64,000 nucleotides of DNA from Cupriavidus basilensis (GTDB lineage: Bacteria; Pseudomonadota; Gammaproteobacteria; Burkholderiales; Burkholderiaceae). The stretch lies in NCBI RefSeq assembly GCF_008801925.2, contig NZ_CP062803.1, positions 1,984,001 to 2,048,000 of the forward strand. Direction: 5' to 3'. Position numbers and translations under genes: made by a program. Below, in pieces: positions 46,401-55,278 of this stretch. The stretch's first letter is position 1; the number at the start of each line of letters is the position of its first letter. The notes beneath the pieces were generated by a model. It was not told the DNA's origin. It searched no databases and was given only the letters and a program-made list of their open reading frames with translations.

Positions 46401-47079
46401 CGGGCGCCTTGGCTGCAGGCGGTGGCGATGCGGGCGCAGGGGCCTCCGGCTTGGCGGCGCCCGGCGGCCCGGCCTGCTGCAGCCAGATCTCGCCCGGCTG
46501 CGGCGGCGAATTGCGGGTGCGCGCCGGCGGCTGCCAGACCGGCTGGCGCCGCGCCGATACGGCTTCGATGCCCTTGTGGCGCGGCACATAGTCGGTCGAG
46601 CCCGGCACGGCGGTGTGCGTGGCGCCGAGGTGGGTGGTCTCCCAGCTGTCCGGTTCGCGCGCGGCGCGGGCGGGCGGGCGCTGGGGCGCCAGCTCGGCCT
46701 CGTCCGGCTCCGGCAAGCTGGGCTTGCGCAGGAACAGGCTACGCCAGGTTTCGCCGAACACCATCGGCGCGGCCAGGGCCAGCACGCCCAGCATCACCAG
46801 CAGGCTGGCGCTCCAGCCGAGCATGCCGGAAACCAGGGTGCCCAGCGCGCGCCCGGCGCTGCCACCTGACGTGCTGCCTGCCATGCCGCCCTCGCCCGCC
46901 GCGCCGGTCAGCGCTTCGAGCGACGCGCTTGCGCACAGTACGATCAACGTGCCAAACCATACCCGCAGCGTGCCGCGTCCACTGAAGAACCGGCGCTCGC
47001 CGGCGAGCAGGCGCGCCACCTGGCGCCACACCAGCGGCACAAGCCACAAGGTCGAAAATCCGAACCAGCCAAAACCCAT
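43447..47079 (-). CDS. ftsK: FtsK/SpoIIIE DNA translocase with very long linker
   Basis: A 1210-residue DNA pump. The N-terminal membrane domain (about 1-120, several hydrophobic segments) begins [20 protein letters not shown]. An Ala/Pro/Glu-rich low-complexity linker of nearly 600 residues follows. The motor begins near 711 ([15 protein letters not shown]), with Walker A in [14 protein letters not shown] near 870, Walker B in [16 protein letters not shown], and [20 protein letters not shown]. The C-terminal winged-helix gamma domain ([20 protein letters not shown]) reads KOPS sites. FtsK resolves chromosome dimers at the septum with XerCD. The start at 47079 opens the membrane domain; the longer frame is not supported. 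trxB and lolA, common neighbours of ftsK, are absent. Confidence 0.9.
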   Translation of the reverse strand: MGFGWFGFSTLWLVPLVWRQVARLLAGERRFFSGRGTLRVWFGTLIVLCASASLEALTGAAGEGGMAGSTSGGSAGRALGTLVSGMLGWSASLLVMLGVLALAAPMVFGETWRSLFLRKPSLPEPDEAELAPQRPPARAAREPDSWETTHLGATHTAVPGSTDYVPRHKGIEAVSARRQPVWQPPARTRNSPPQPGEIWLQQAGPPGAAKPEAPAPASPPPAAKAPARPAPLRTPSQPQATSPAAARSASVAAAGAAAAVQARTASPAPAAAARATVASSPVRQPQMSARSAITTLPQANVRPNAQHSAQPAQPAAKSGTTAAAVRPVVTPVVMPVAQDDDARKHRSEQVATVPAAPAEPGELSGQTRETQVLEAEAAPAVAPAEPQPVAVLSTEDIAIPAAATAGAPQNAQPRAESAGEGATPSVTLDALRLEAEALMAELSALASAWKSTRPAAPAADAQPEPQAAPAIAAVVAEADTDVVTGAASEVAAPVVAEASIESPAEAITETTAEATAEAGDEGVAELSAVDTEAAGPAEPEAVALPEVVLAPEVDEPAMLQEPEGAAEPAARAGVEPGADPEVEAQAANILFVQDAEADLRPAGDPEPEAEPEADSQEATEEIAEGVLDANLLVEHGSEVGAASPAPAIEDAPAPLPEARPATPPAPKPRIVLPAVVGKVVALNAPVAAAPTVSAAPAASAVPASQVIAVTLPPSRISDYRLPDLALLETATADIQQVTDEQLQETGNLIAQRLAEFKVPVSVVGASAGPVITRFEVDPAMGVRGAQVVGLMKDLARALGVTSIRVVETIPGKTCMGLELPNARRQMIRLSEIVAASSFLAHNSHLVLAMGKDITGKPVVTDLARAPHLLVAGTTGSGKSVAVNAMILSLLYKATPDDVRLIMIDPKMLELSVYEGIPHLLSPVVTDMKQAAHALNWCVGEMEKRYRLMSALGVRNLAGFNQKIRAAEAAGEHVPNPFSLTPDAPEPLRALPFIVVVIDELADLMMVAGKKIEELIARLAQKARAAGIHLILATQRPSVDVITGLIKANIPTRVAFQVSSKIDSRTILDQMGAESLLGQGDMLFLPPGTGYPQRVHGAFVADDEVHRVVEHWKQFGEPDYDEAILAGDPAEAAASDLFGEGGGDVEADPLYDEAASFVLTSRRASISAVQRQLRIGYNRAARLIEQMEVAGLVSPMGRNGARDVLAPGSGD

Positions 47080-47355
47080 TATCGAAACGCCATCATCAAA
47101 TACCTCGGGCGACGATTGTAGCGGGTCTGGGCGCGGCGTTTCCGCCCAACATGGCACGCGCAACGGAATATCGCCCGCTTTGCGGCGTCTGGCACCCTCC
47201 CCCGCCGCGCGAACCCTGTGCGCCGGCGTCGGTATCTGCCTGCGCAAAGGCGTGCCCACCGCGCGGCATGTGCGCTACTATGGACGAAGCCTGCCTCGAA
47301 TCCACGCTGCCCGTTCTCACCGGCCGATTTCCATCGACCCAATCCCGAGCCAACC

Positions 47356-48573
47356 ATGCAGACGCGCTACGCCGGACTGTCCGCCCTGGTGGTCGATGAC
47401 CACCCGTTCCAGTTGCTGGCGGCGGAACAGTTGCTGACACAGCTGGGCGTCAGCGATGTACATTGCGCCGCGGACGGCCGCATTGCGCTGGACCTGCTTG
47501 CCGCGCGCAAGGTCGACCTCGTGCTCTGCGACATCGAGATGCCAGGGCTCAACGGGCCCGGCATGATGGACGAGCTGACCCGGCGCAAGGACCACGCCTT
47601 CGCCGGCGCCCAACCCCTGTGGGTATGGGTGTCCGCGCTGCAGGACGACATCATCGATTCCCATGTGAGCCTGGCCGATTCGGTTGGGCTCGCCCACGTG
47701 CGCGCGGTGCGCAAACCGATCTCGGCGGTGGTGCTGGAAGAAATCCTGCAGGATGCGCTGGAGCGTGACCTCACCAGCGCAGCCCCGGCGACAGCGCCAA
47801 GCCAGCCGGATGACCGCGAGCTGCTGGCCGCGGTGCGCACGCCCGGCGCCATCTTCATCCTGCTGCAACCGCAGTTCAGGATCAGCACCGGCGCGCTGGC
47901 CGGAGCGGAAGCGCTTTGCCGCTGGCGCCATCCGACCATGGGCCTGATCCGGCCCGACCTCTTCATCCCAAGGCTCGAGGCGCTGGGCGAAGCCGATGCC
48001 ATCTTCCATCTGGCGGGCCAGCAATGCCTGTCGGTGCAGCGCCAGTTGCTGGCGCGCGGCGTGCGTATCCCGCTGAGCATCAATGCATCCGCGCAGACGC
48101 TGTGCCGGCCCGGCGTGCTCGACGCCTTCGACGCCATGGTGGAAGCCAGCGGCATGCCGCGCCAGTTGCTGAATATCGAATTGACCGAGGGCTACCCGGT
48201 CTGCGACACCCGTGCCCTGTCGATCGCGCTGAACCGCCTGCGCCTGCTAGGCTACGGCGTGGCCATCGACGATTTCGGGATCGGCATTGCCACCCTCAAG
48301 CTGCTGGCGGACCTGCCCTTCACCCAGATCAAGCTCGACCGCTCGTTCGTGGTGGCGGTGCCCGGCGACAGCCAGCGCGCGGCGATCTGCCGCAACGTCA
48401 TCAACCTCGCGCGAGACCTCAAGCTGGAATGTGTGGCCGAGGGCATCGAGACCCCCGCGCAGCGCGACGCGCTGCAAGCCCTTGGCTGCGACCTTGGCCA
48501 GGGCTACCTGTGGTCCCCCGCGCTGCCGCCCGACATGTTCGTGGCCGAAACGCTGGGCCGCTGGACGCCCTGA
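47356..48573 (+). CDS. Response regulator with EAL phosphodiesterase domain
   Basis: A 405-residue protein. The N-terminal receiver domain (about 8-130) has the acidic pair in VVDDHPFQ, the phosphoacceptor Asp in LVLCDIEMPG and the Lys in VRKPIS. The EAL domain (about 155-400) keeps EAL in GAEALCRWRHP, the Asn in SINASAQ, NIELTEG, DDFGIG, QIKLDRSF, VAEGIET and GQGYLW. All residues needed for c-di-GMP hydrolysis appear present. It likely lowers c-di-GMP on phosphorylation. No sensor kinase gene is nearby. It is divergent from ftsK with 276 bp between them. Confidence 0.85.
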   Translation: MQTRYAGLSALVVDDHPFQLLAAEQLLTQLGVSDVHCAADGRIALDLLAARKVDLVLCDIEMPGLNGPGMMDELTRRKDHAFAGAQPLWVWVSALQDDIIDSHVSLADSVGLAHVRAVRKPISAVVLEEILQDALERDLTSAAPATAPSQPDDRELLAAVRTPGAIFILLQPQFRISTGALAGAEALCRWRHPTMGLIRPDLFIPRLEALGEADAIFHLAGQQCLSVQRQLLARGVRIPLSINASAQTLCRPGVLDAFDAMVEASGMPRQLLNIELTEGYPVCDTRALSIALNRLRLLGYGVAIDDFGIGIATLKLLADLPFTQIKLDRSFVVAVPGDSQRAAICRNVINLARDLKLECVAEGIETPAQRDALQALGCDLGQGYLWSPALPPDMFVAETLGRWTP

Positions 48574-48619
48574 GGACGCCCTGAGGACACCCTCAGGACG
48601 CATCCGAGCGGCAGCTACG

Positions 48620-49033
48620 CTAGTTCCACTTGCCGTTGATGCCGCCCACGCTCAGGCGCCCCGCGCCCAGCAGCGCTACCGCGAGGGCGCCGGCCAGGAA
48701 CATCGCTTGCAATTCCAGCGCCCATCCGCCGGTGTCGGCCATCATGCCTAGCTGCTTCATATGGACGAGGCCCACCGCCACCAGCATGTTGACTGCGACG
48801 ATCAGCGCGGCGACCCGGGTCCATAAGCCAAGGATCAGCAGCACCGGCGCCACCACTTCCCCGATGTAGACACCATAGGCCAGCACCACGGGCAGGCCGG
48901 CCTGCGTCACCACCTGCGTCACGAACCCCGGCCCGGCGATAAGCTTGGAGATCCCGTGCAGCAAGATCAGCACGCCGAGCACAATGCGCAGTACCGCCTT
49001 GCCCAGGTCCTGCGATGGCTGAGAACCACTCAT
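48620..49033 (-). CDS. DoxX-family membrane protein
   Basis: A 137-residue protein with four transmembrane segments. It has the DoxX signature (VLRIVLGVLILLHGISKLIA, then GEVVAPVLLILGLWTRVAAL). Family members take part in thiol and oxidative stress handling or quinone-linked reactions, but the role is vague. The ATG at 49033 has AAGGAG at 8 nt; an in-frame GTG nine bases earlier overlaps that site and is rejected. It lies downstream of, and on the same strand as, the LysR gene, 145 bp away. Confidence 0.85.
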   Translation of the reverse strand: MSGSQPSQDLGKAVLRIVLGVLILLHGISKLIAGPGFVTQVVTQAGLPVVLAYGVYIGEVVAPVLLILGLWTRVAALIVAVNMLVAVGLVHMKQLGMMADTGGWALELQAMFLAGALAVALLGAGRLSVGGINGKWN

Positions 49034-49178
49034 GGTCGTCACTCCTTGTCCGGATCAGCAAACGAAAGCAAGAATGCGCCGTCCGCAGCCGAAGCGCCTT
49101 TGGCTCCACGCGCGGCACGCATATTTACCTTAGTGCGCCGCGCGGTGAAGGTAAAGGCACAAGTTGCGCGGACGCGTC

Positions 49179-50135
49179 TCAGATCTGGCCGACGGGCCGG
49201 TGCATGCCCGGCTGGCGCGGCGGCTGCATGCCCGCCTTGCAGGCCGTCTCGGGCAGGATGTCGGCAAGGAAGTCCAGGAAGCGCCGCAGCGCCGGCGGCA
49301 TGCCCTTGCGCGAGGGAAAGACCGCGTGCAACGTCCCGACCGGCATGATCCACTGCGGCAGCAGCACCTCCAGTTCCCCGCTCTCGATGGCGTCGCGGCA
49401 GAACATGCGCGGCAGCATCGCCACGCCCACGCCCGCGATGGCGGCCGCGCGCAGCAAGGCGAATTCGTCGGTGACAAGACGCGGATCGTACGGCACGTGG
49501 ATCGACTGCCCGGTATTGCAGGTCAGCGTCCAGACGTGCTTGCCGTCGTGCGGCTTCTGGTTGACGCCCGGCATGCCGTCCAGCGCCTCGGGCGTGCGTG
49601 GGCGGCCGATGCTGTCCAGCAGCGCCGGGCTGGCTACCAGCATGAGTGGGCTCTCGCCGTAGGTGCGCACCACCAGCGACGAGTCGTCCATCACCTCGCG
49701 CACCCGCAGCGCCAGGTCGAAGCCTTCGGCAATCACGTCCACGCGGCGGTTGGTGGCTTCCAGTTCGATGCGCACACCGGGATTGGCCTGCATGAAATGC
49801 CCGATGGCGGGTGCCAGCAGGCTTTGGGCGATCGCCACGGGGCAGCTCACGCGCAAGGTGCCGCCGGGTTGGTCGCGAGCCTGCTCGATCACTTCACGCG
49901 CCGCTTCAGCCTCGGCCAGCATGGCGCGGCAGCGCTCGTAGTAGGCCTCGCCGATGGGCGTCACGCGCACCTGCCGGGTGGTCCGGCGCAACAATTGCAC
50001 CCCGAGGTCGCGCTCCAGCTGGGCAATGCGACGGCTGAGCCGGGACTTCGGCACGCCGCTGGCGCGGCTCGCAGCCGAAAAACTGCCGTGCTGGACCACC
50101 TGGGCAAACAGCGAAAGATCGTTCAGGTCTTGCAT
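49179..50135 (-). CDS. LysR-type regulator divergent from azoreductase
   Basis: A 318-residue LysR regulator with helix-turn-helix LNDLSLFAQVVQHGSFSAAS and VPKSRLSRRIAQLERDLGVQ, followed by an effector domain. It is divergent from azoR with 149 bp between them, the usual layout where such a regulator controls the quinone-responsive azoreductase. The downstream DoxX gene may be a further target. Confidence 0.85.
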   Translation of the reverse strand: MQDLNDLSLFAQVVQHGSFSAASRASGVPKSRLSRRIAQLERDLGVQLLRRTTRQVRVTPIGEAYYERCRAMLAEAEAAREVIEQARDQPGGTLRVSCPVAIAQSLLAPAIGHFMQANPGVRIELEATNRRVDVIAEGFDLALRVREVMDDSSLVVRTYGESPLMLVASPALLDSIGRPRTPEALDGMPGVNQKPHDGKHVWTLTCNTGQSIHVPYDPRLVTDEFALLRAAAIAGVGVAMLPRMFCRDAIESGELEVLLPQWIMPVGTLHAVFPSRKGMPPALRRFLDFLADILPETACKAGMQPPRQPGMHRPVGQI

Positions 50136-50194
50136 GGGTCATCCTTGGCGGTAGGAGCGTGCCAGGGTAGCAGCCCGCCTGCGTTCTGCGCCTG

Positions 50195-50207
50195 GAACAA
50201 TAAGTTC
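50195..50207. promoter_or_regulatory. Inverted repeat between lysR and azoR
   Basis: GAAC-AATAA-GTTC lies 78 bp upstream of azoR and 60 bp upstream of the lysR start, in the only AT-rich part of the gap. It is a candidate site for the LysR protein. Confidence 0.35.
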
Positions 50208-50284
50208 TATTTTGCCCCACTACCGGCATCAATATCAGACCGCTATCTTTCATCCATCCAACCCGAACCCCAGTGGAGATGAAC

Positions 50285-50887
50285 ATGAAGATCTTGCAAA
50301 TCGACTCGAGCGTACTTGGCGACCATTCCGCTTCCCGCAGCCTGACCGCCAAGGTGGTTGCCGACCTGCGCGCCAAGCACCCTGAAGCCACCCTGACCGT
50401 GCGCGACCTGGACCAGGACGCCCCGGCGCACCTGTCCGGCGCGCTGCTGCCCGTGCTGGGCGGCCCGAAGGATGGCCTCAACGCCGTGCAGGAAAGCGAG
50501 CTGCAACGCACCGAAGCCTTCCTCAAGGAATTCCTCGAAGCCGACGTGCTGGTCGTCGGTGTGCCGCAATACAACTTCGGCATCCCCAGCCAGCTCAAGT
50601 CCTGGATCGACCGCATCGCCCAGGCTGGCCGCACCTTCAAGTACACCGAGACCGGCCCGGTCGGCCTGGCCGGCGGCAAGCGCGTGATCGTGGTGTCGTC
50701 GCGTGGCGGCGTGCGCCAGGACGCCAACGCCCTGGACCTGCATGAGCAGACCGTGGACGTGGTGTTCCGCTTCCTGGGCATCACCGACATCACCTACGTG
50801 CGCGCCCACGGCCTGGCAATGGGCCCCGAAGCCCGCGAAGCCAGCCTGGTTGCCGCCAACGGCGCCGTGGCAGCCCTGGCAGCCTGA
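50285..50887 (+). CDS. azoR: FMN-dependent NADH:quinone reductase / azoreductase
   Basis: A 200-residue flavodoxin-fold reductase. It begins MKILQIDSSVLGDHSASRSL (phosphate loop of FMN) and contains VVGVPQYNFGIPSQLKSWID and VVSSRGGVRQ, hallmarks of AzoR. It reduces quinones and azo dyes by two-electron transfer with NADH, protecting against quinone stress. The ATG at 50285 has GGAG just upstream; an upstream GTG in frame overlaps this site. It ends in a good intrinsic terminator. Confidence 0.9.
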   Translation: MKILQIDSSVLGDHSASRSLTAKVVADLRAKHPEATLTVRDLDQDAPAHLSGALLPVLGGPKDGLNAVQESELQRTEAFLKEFLEADVLVVGVPQYNFGIPSQLKSWIDRIAQAGRTFKYTETGPVGLAGGKRVIVVSSRGGVRQDANALDLHEQTVDVVFRFLGITDITYVRAHGLAMGPEAREASLVAANGAVAALAA

Positions 50888-51228
50888 TCCCGGCACGGCG
50901 GCCTCGCGCCGCCCAGCCCAGCGCAAAGCGCCCGCCCGCAGCCATGCCGGCGGGCGTTTTGCATTTCTGCGTTTCAGCCCGCGCACCTTGCAGCGCTGCG
51001 CCCTGCCACGGATTCTTGCAGGCGCGAGCCGGCTATGCCCACCGCGCGATCGGGTCTATGATGGTTCCGAACGCCTGAGCGGTTTCGGTGCATGTCCATC
51101 CAGGGGGAAGCCCGCGCGGCCTTGTTGTGCAGGCCTGGGTCGGAACCTGTCCGCAATCCACACGCCACGGCCAGCTGCCGCCCAAAGCGGCATCCGTGGC
51201 AGATGCATAGTCCGATCCGGGAGCCCGC
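50888..51228. other. Non-coding stretch between azoR and egtB
   Basis: This 341-bp stretch holds the azoR terminator (50929-50960) and the egtB leader, which ends with GGGAG six nt before ATG 51229. No other gene or clear repeat is seen. Confidence 0.5.
50929..50960 (+). terminator. Intrinsic terminator of azoR
   Basis: CGCCCGCC and GGCGGGCG form an 8-bp GC-rich stem around a 12-nt loop, followed by TTTT. Confidence 0.75.
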
Positions 51229-52518
51229 ATGTCCTCTGCCCTGCTGCCTGCCAGCGCCGTGCATCCTCCGCACGAGCCAGCCCTGCTGTCCCAGTACCGC
51301 CACGTGCGCGCGGCTACCGAAGCTATGGTCGCCGACCTCACCGACGCCGATGCCACGGTGCAATCCATGGACGACGCCAGCCCCGCCAAATGGCACCTGG
51401 CGCATACCACCTGGTTCTTCGAGGAATTCGTGCTGACGGCGCGTATCCCGGACTACGAGCCGGTTGATCCGCAGTATCGCTACCTGTTCAACTCCTATTA
51501 CGAAGCCGTCGGCGCCCGCCACCCGCGGCCGCGCCGCGGCCTGCTGTCGCGGCCGTCGCTCGACGAGATCCTGGCTTACCGCGAGGCGGTCGACGAAACC
51601 ATGCTCGGACTGCTGACCAGCGCGCAGACCGATGCCGAGGCGGCGCTGATCGAGCTTGGCCTGAACCACGAGCAACAGCACCAGGAACTGCTGCTGACCG
51701 ATATCCTGCATCTGTTCGCGCAAAACCCGCTGAAGCCGGCCTTCGCGCCGGAGCTGCTGGCGCCCGTGATCGCCGATCCGCGCCCGGCGGCGGAGTGGAT
51801 CCGCTTTGCCGGTGGCGTGGTCGCCATCGGCCATGACCGCGACGGCTTTGCCTTCGATTGCGAGGGCCCGCGGCACAACGTGCTCCTGCAGCCCTACCAG
51901 TTGTCCTCGCACCCGGTCACCAATCACCAGTGGTTTGAATTTATCGAGGATGGCGCCTACCGGACTGCCGGACTGTGGCTGTCGGATGGATGGCGCTGGG
52001 TGTGCGAGCACGGCATCGAGGCACCGCTGTACTGGGAGGAGCGCGAAGGCACCTGGTGGCAAATGAGCCTGCGCGGCATGCAGCCGGTGGATCCGGATAG
52101 CCCGGTCACACATATCAGCTTCTATGAGGCCGATGCCTTTGCCCGCTGGGCCGAGCGCCGCCTGCCAACCGAGGCGGAATGGGAGCACGCCGCGCGCAAC
52201 CTGCCCGCTACCGGGAATTTTGTCGAGGGACGCGTGCTGCGGCCGCTGCCCGATCGCCAGAATACCTCCGGCGTGCTGCGGCAGATGTTCGGCGACGTGT
52301 GGGAATGGACTGCCAGCCCCTTCCAGCCCTACCCGGGCTTCCGGCCCAGCGCCGGGGCGGTTGGGGAATACAACGGCAAGTTCATGTGCAGCCAGATGGT
52401 GCTGCGCGGCGGCTCCTGCGTCACGCCGGAGCCGCATATCCGCGCCAGCTACCGCAACTTCTTCTACCCGCACCAGCGCTGGCAGTTCACCGGCGTGCGC
52501 CTGGCCGACGACGCCTGA
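51229..52518 (+). CDS. egtB: EgtB-type sulfoxide synthase (ergothioneine pathway)
   Basis: A 429-residue non-haem iron enzyme. The N-terminal DinB-like helical domain supplies the iron histidines (WHLAHTTWFFEEF, and LNHEQQHQELLLTD), and the C-terminal formylglycine-generating-enzyme-like domain runs from about 175 on (HPVTNHQWFEFI, RRLPTEAEWEHAAR, GDVWEWTASPF, VLRGGSCVTPEPHIRASYRN). EgtB joins hercynine to a cysteine or gamma-glutamylcysteine donor with O2. The methyltransferase gene egtD, normally adjacent, is absent from the window, so hercynine must be made elsewhere. It is convergent with an ankyrin gene through a shared terminator. Confidence 0.85.
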   Translation: MSSALLPASAVHPPHEPALLSQYRHVRAATEAMVADLTDADATVQSMDDASPAKWHLAHTTWFFEEFVLTARIPDYEPVDPQYRYLFNSYYEAVGARHPRPRRGLLSRPSLDEILAYREAVDETMLGLLTSAQTDAEAALIELGLNHEQQHQELLLTDILHLFAQNPLKPAFAPELLAPVIADPRPAAEWIRFAGGVVAIGHDRDGFAFDCEGPRHNVLLQPYQLSSHPVTNHQWFEFIEDGAYRTAGLWLSDGWRWVCEHGIEAPLYWEEREGTWWQMSLRGMQPVDPDSPVTHISFYEADAFARWAERRLPTEAEWEHAARNLPATGNFVEGRVLRPLPDRQNTSGVLRQMFGDVWEWTASPFQPYPGFRPSAGAVGEYNGKFMCSQMVLRGGSCVTPEPHIRASYRNFFYPHQRWQFTGVRLADDA

Positions 52519-52532
52519 GCAGAAACCAGGCA

Positions 52533-52564
52533 AAAACGCGCCGGGTTTTGGCCCGGCGCGTTTT
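52533..52564. terminator. Bidirectional terminator between egtB and ankyrin gene
   Basis: AAAACGCGCCGGG and CCCGGCGCGTTTT form a 13-bp stem with a TTTTGG loop. The A-run on one side and T-run on the other make it work in both directions. Confidence 0.85.
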
Positions 52565-52571
52565 CATTCAG

Positions 52572-53270
52572 TCAGTTCCAGCCCTTTTGCGGAGGCTGAG
52601 CGCTTATCGGCGTCTGCGGATACAACTTCTGCCAGCGCGACTTCAGCCCCTCCGCAATCTCCTTCTGGTGATAGCGCTCGGCAAAATCGATCACGGTCAT
52701 GCCCTGCTGGTTCTTCAGGCGCATGTCGGCGCCTTCGTCCAGCAGCAACTTGACCGTCTCGATATGCCCGCCGCGCGCCGCCATCATCAGCGGCGTGGTG
52801 CCATTGGGGCTTTCCGCGTCGATATAGGCGGCGTGGTCGACCAGGAACTTGACGATATCGTTGTTGCCATTGGTCGCGGCGTAATGCAGCGGCGTCCAGC
52901 CGGTCTTGTTGATCTCGACCTCCATCTGGTCGACCATCAGCTTGACCAGGTCCAGTTCGTTCTGCAGGCTGGCCATCATCAGCGGCGTCTCACCGGCCGC
53001 ATTGGTCTTGTCGAAATCGATGTCCTTGGCGCGGATCAGCGCCTCCGCCACCTTCAGCGACTTCTCGCGCAATGCCACCACCAGCATGGGATTGCCCTTG
53101 GCATCCACCAGGTTGGGATCGACCCCGCGCGCCAGCAACTTCTGGGCGGCCTTGACGTCATCGAACTCCACCGCATGGCGCATATCGTCCACAGGCCCGG
53201 CCCAGGCCGCGGCGCCCACCAGCATGGCCGCAACGGCGACGAGGCGTCGGATAGCATTCATGTTAAACAT
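52572..53270 (-). CDS. Secreted ankyrin-repeat protein
   Basis: A 232-residue protein with a signal peptide (AIRRLVAVAAMLVGAAAWAG) and about four ankyrin repeats, recognisable as NAAGETPLMMASLQNELDLV, KTGWTPLHYAATNGNNDIVK and NGTTPLMMAARGGHIETVKL. It should act as a periplasmic protein-interaction scaffold; its partner is unknown. The ATG follows AGGAAATCTC and overlaps the stop of the upstream tatD-family gene by 8 bp, indicating an operon. Confidence 0.85.
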   Translation of the reverse strand: MFNMNAIRRLVAVAAMLVGAAAWAGPVDDMRHAVEFDDVKAAQKLLARGVDPNLVDAKGNPMLVVALREKSLKVAEALIRAKDIDFDKTNAAGETPLMMASLQNELDLVKLMVDQMEVEINKTGWTPLHYAATNGNNDIVKFLVDHAAYIDAESPNGTTPLMMAARGGHIETVKLLLDEGADMRLKNQQGMTVIDFAERYHQKEIAEGLKSRWQKLYPQTPISAQPPQKGWN

Positions 53271-54057
53271 GAGATTTCCTATCTATATGCTTGAAAAGAC
53301 GGAAGAAATTATCCGACGTATGTTCCGCGAGCGCCTCAACCGGCATGCCGCGCAGGTTGGCGATGAACTCACCCACGTGGCGTACCCATGCTGGCTGGTT
53401 GGTCTTGCCGCGGTACGGCACGGGTGCCAGGTACGGCGAATCGGTCTCGATCAGCATGCGGTCCAGCGGGATCTTGCGCGCCGTTTCCTGCAACTCCACC
53501 GCATTCTTGAAGGTGACGATGCCGGAGAACGAGATGTGGAAGCCCTCTTCCAGCGATTGCCGGGCGACCTCCCAGTTCTCGGTGAAGCAATGCATCACCC
53601 CGCCGGCTTCGCCCGCGCTTTCCTCGCGCATCACGCGCAAGGTGTCTTCTGCGGACGAACGGGTATGGATGATCAGGGGCTTGCCGGTCTGCCGCGCCGC
53701 GCGGATATGGGTGCGGAAACGCTCCCGCTGCCATTCCATGTCCGCGATGCTGCGGCCTTCGAGCCGGTAGTAGTCGAGCCCGGTCTCGCCGGTACCGACC
53801 ACCCGCGGATGCGCCGACAGCGTTAGCAGGCGCTCCAGCGTGGGTTCCTCGCCCTCCTCATAGTCGGGATGTACCCCGACGGTGGCGTACAGGTGCGGAT
53901 GCTGCTCGGCGAGTGCCAGCACGCGCGGAAAATCTTCCAGCGTGACCGAGATGCACAGGGCATGCGACACCTGGTTGGCGCGCATGTTCTCCAGCAATTC
54001 GGGCAGGCGCGCGGCCAGGTCGGGGAAATCTAGATGGCAGTGGGAATCGACAAACAT
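53263..54057 (-). CDS. TatD/YcfH-family metal-dependent hydrolase
   Basis: A 264-residue TatD-family hydrolase with the full metal set: FVDSHCHLDF, ATVGVHPDYEEG, GTGETGLDYYR, LIIHTRSSAEDT, GVMHCFTENWEVA and LIETDSPYLAPVPYRGK. This is the YcfH-type deoxyribonuclease found near holB and pilZ across betaproteobacteria. In this genome a GNAT gene separates it from pilZ. It overlaps the ankyrin gene downstream. Confidence 0.9.
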   Translation of the reverse strand: MFVDSHCHLDFPDLAARLPELLENMRANQVSHALCISVTLEDFPRVLALAEQHPHLYATVGVHPDYEEGEEPTLERLLTLSAHPRVVGTGETGLDYYRLEGRSIADMEWQRERFRTHIRAARQTGKPLIIHTRSSAEDTLRVMREESAGEAGGVMHCFTENWEVARQSLEEGFHISFSGIVTFKNAVELQETARKIPLDRMLIETDSPYLAPVPYRGKTNQPAWVRHVGEFIANLRGMPVEALAEHTSDNFFRLFKHIDRKSHV

Positions 54058-54172
54058 TGGGGCGGTTTCCGGATAGAGACGCCGCCGCGGGCGGCGCCAC
54101 CCGCCATTGTAGCCGTTCGTGCCAGCGAGCCCGCGTGCCCACTGCGTGGCGGCGCCTGGCTCCCGGCCGCTC

Positions 54173-54694
54173 TTACTCGGCTGGCTTGGTCAGGTGCCGC
54201 CCGAGGATGACCAGGTCACGCTCGACCCCATCGAGCACAGCCACGCGCGGCAGGTTGCCCCAGCGCTCGAAGCCCAGCGAGGCGAACAGGGCCAGGCTGG
54301 GCGCGTTATGGCCAAAGATAAAGCCCAACAGCGTATTGACCCCGATCTGCGGCGCATGCGCGATGGCCCGCTGCAGCAGGTAGCGCCCCAGGCCCTGCCC
54401 GCGGCGGGTGGCGTCCAGGTAGATCGAGACTTCGGCGGTGGCGCCGTAGGCCGGCCGTCCGTAGAAATCGGAATAACTGAGCCACCCGGCCATGCGCCCT
54501 TCACCGTCCTCGGCCACCCACAGCGGACGCCGCTCCGGCTGATGCTCATCGAACCAGGCCTGGCGCGATTCCACCGCCACGGGCTCGGTGTCCGCAGTGA
54601 CCATGCGTGAAGCGACGGTGCTGTTGTAGATGGCGACGATGTTGGCCAGGTCACGCTGCAGCGCGGGCCGCACGGTAAAGGCGGAATCACTCAT
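54173..54694 (-). CDS. GNAT acetyltransferase, phosphinothricin-acetyltransferase-like
   Basis: A 173-residue GNAT protein. It begins FTVRPALQRDLANIVAIYNS and contains VSIYLDATRRGQGLGRYLLQ (acetyl-CoA loop RGQGLG) and FASLGFERWGNLPRVAVLDG. Members acetylate amino-acid-like molecules such as methionine sulfone or phosphinothricin, or protein N-termini; the natural substrate is unknown. It is interposed between pilZ and the tatD-family gene. Confidence 0.85.
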   Translation of the reverse strand: MSDSAFTVRPALQRDLANIVAIYNSTVASRMVTADTEPVAVESRQAWFDEHQPERRPLWVAEDGEGRMAGWLSYSDFYGRPAYGATAEVSIYLDATRRGQGLGRYLLQRAIAHAPQIGVNTLLGFIFGHNAPSLALFASLGFERWGNLPRVAVLDGVERDLVILGRHLTKPAE

Positions 54695-54776
54695 TGTTGA
54701 ATTTCTTCTCGGACGGGCTACAAAACTTGGTAAAAATCAACCATATCAAACACTTAAGCCACAAAGCTGACGTCAG

Positions 54777-55214
54777 TTATAACGTCTGGCTGGGCCGACC
54801 GGACTCAATGGTCTTGCCCAGGATCTCTTCCACCGCGCGGCGCAGGTTGCGGCCGTTGTCGTCATCCGGCAGGTGAATCCCGATGCCGGGCGTCTTGTTG
54901 GGCGTGCCGACCGGGGTAATCCATGCCACGTGGCCGGCAATCTGGTACTTCTGCGGCCGGTCCACCAGCGAAAGCACGAGGAAGACCTGCTCGCCCAGCC
55001 GGAAGGGCCGGTTGCTCGGGACAAAGATGCCGCCGCGGTGCAGGAACGGCATGTAGGCCGCATAGAGGCCCGCCTGGTCCTTGATCGACAGCGAAAGCAC
55101 GTTGGGCCGGGAAGCTGCACCCGGGACCGTCGGCGCCCCGATACCGCCGGCGGCGGCCATGCCTGCGGCTCCGGGAACGCTGGCGCCCCGTGCCCCTGTC
55201 ACCTCTGTATTCAT
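54777..55214 (-). CDS. pilZ: Type IV pilus PilZ-domain protein
   Basis: A 145-residue protein. A Gly/Ala-rich N-terminal tail (1-35) precedes a PilZ domain (VLSLSIKDQAGLYAAYMPFL, GGIFVPSNRPFRLGEQVFLV, YQIAGHVAWITPVGTPNKTP, GIGIHLPDDD). The short form found beside holB is the pilus-assembly PilZ, which lacks the RxxxR c-di-GMP motif; I see none here either. It acts with FimX and PilB type partners in pilus extension. It is in the holB-pilZ order seen in many proteobacteria. Confidence 0.85.
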   Translation of the reverse strand: MNTEVTGARGASVPGAAGMAAAGGIGAPTVPGAASRPNVLSLSIKDQAGLYAAYMPFLHRGGIFVPSNRPFRLGEQVFLVLSLVDRPQKYQIAGHVAWITPVGTPNKTPGIGIHLPDDDNGRNLRRAVEEILGKTIESGRPSQTL

Positions 55215-55278
55215 GACTGACCCCTTGTTACTGACTGTTGGCCTTCAGGCCATATTGGATTTGTTCAACGTCTTGGGC

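Noticed and set aside
44965..46869. 634-residue plus-strand frame
   Set aside because: Antisense of the low-complexity FtsK linker; repetitive Gly/Arg/Cys composition marks it as a shadow.
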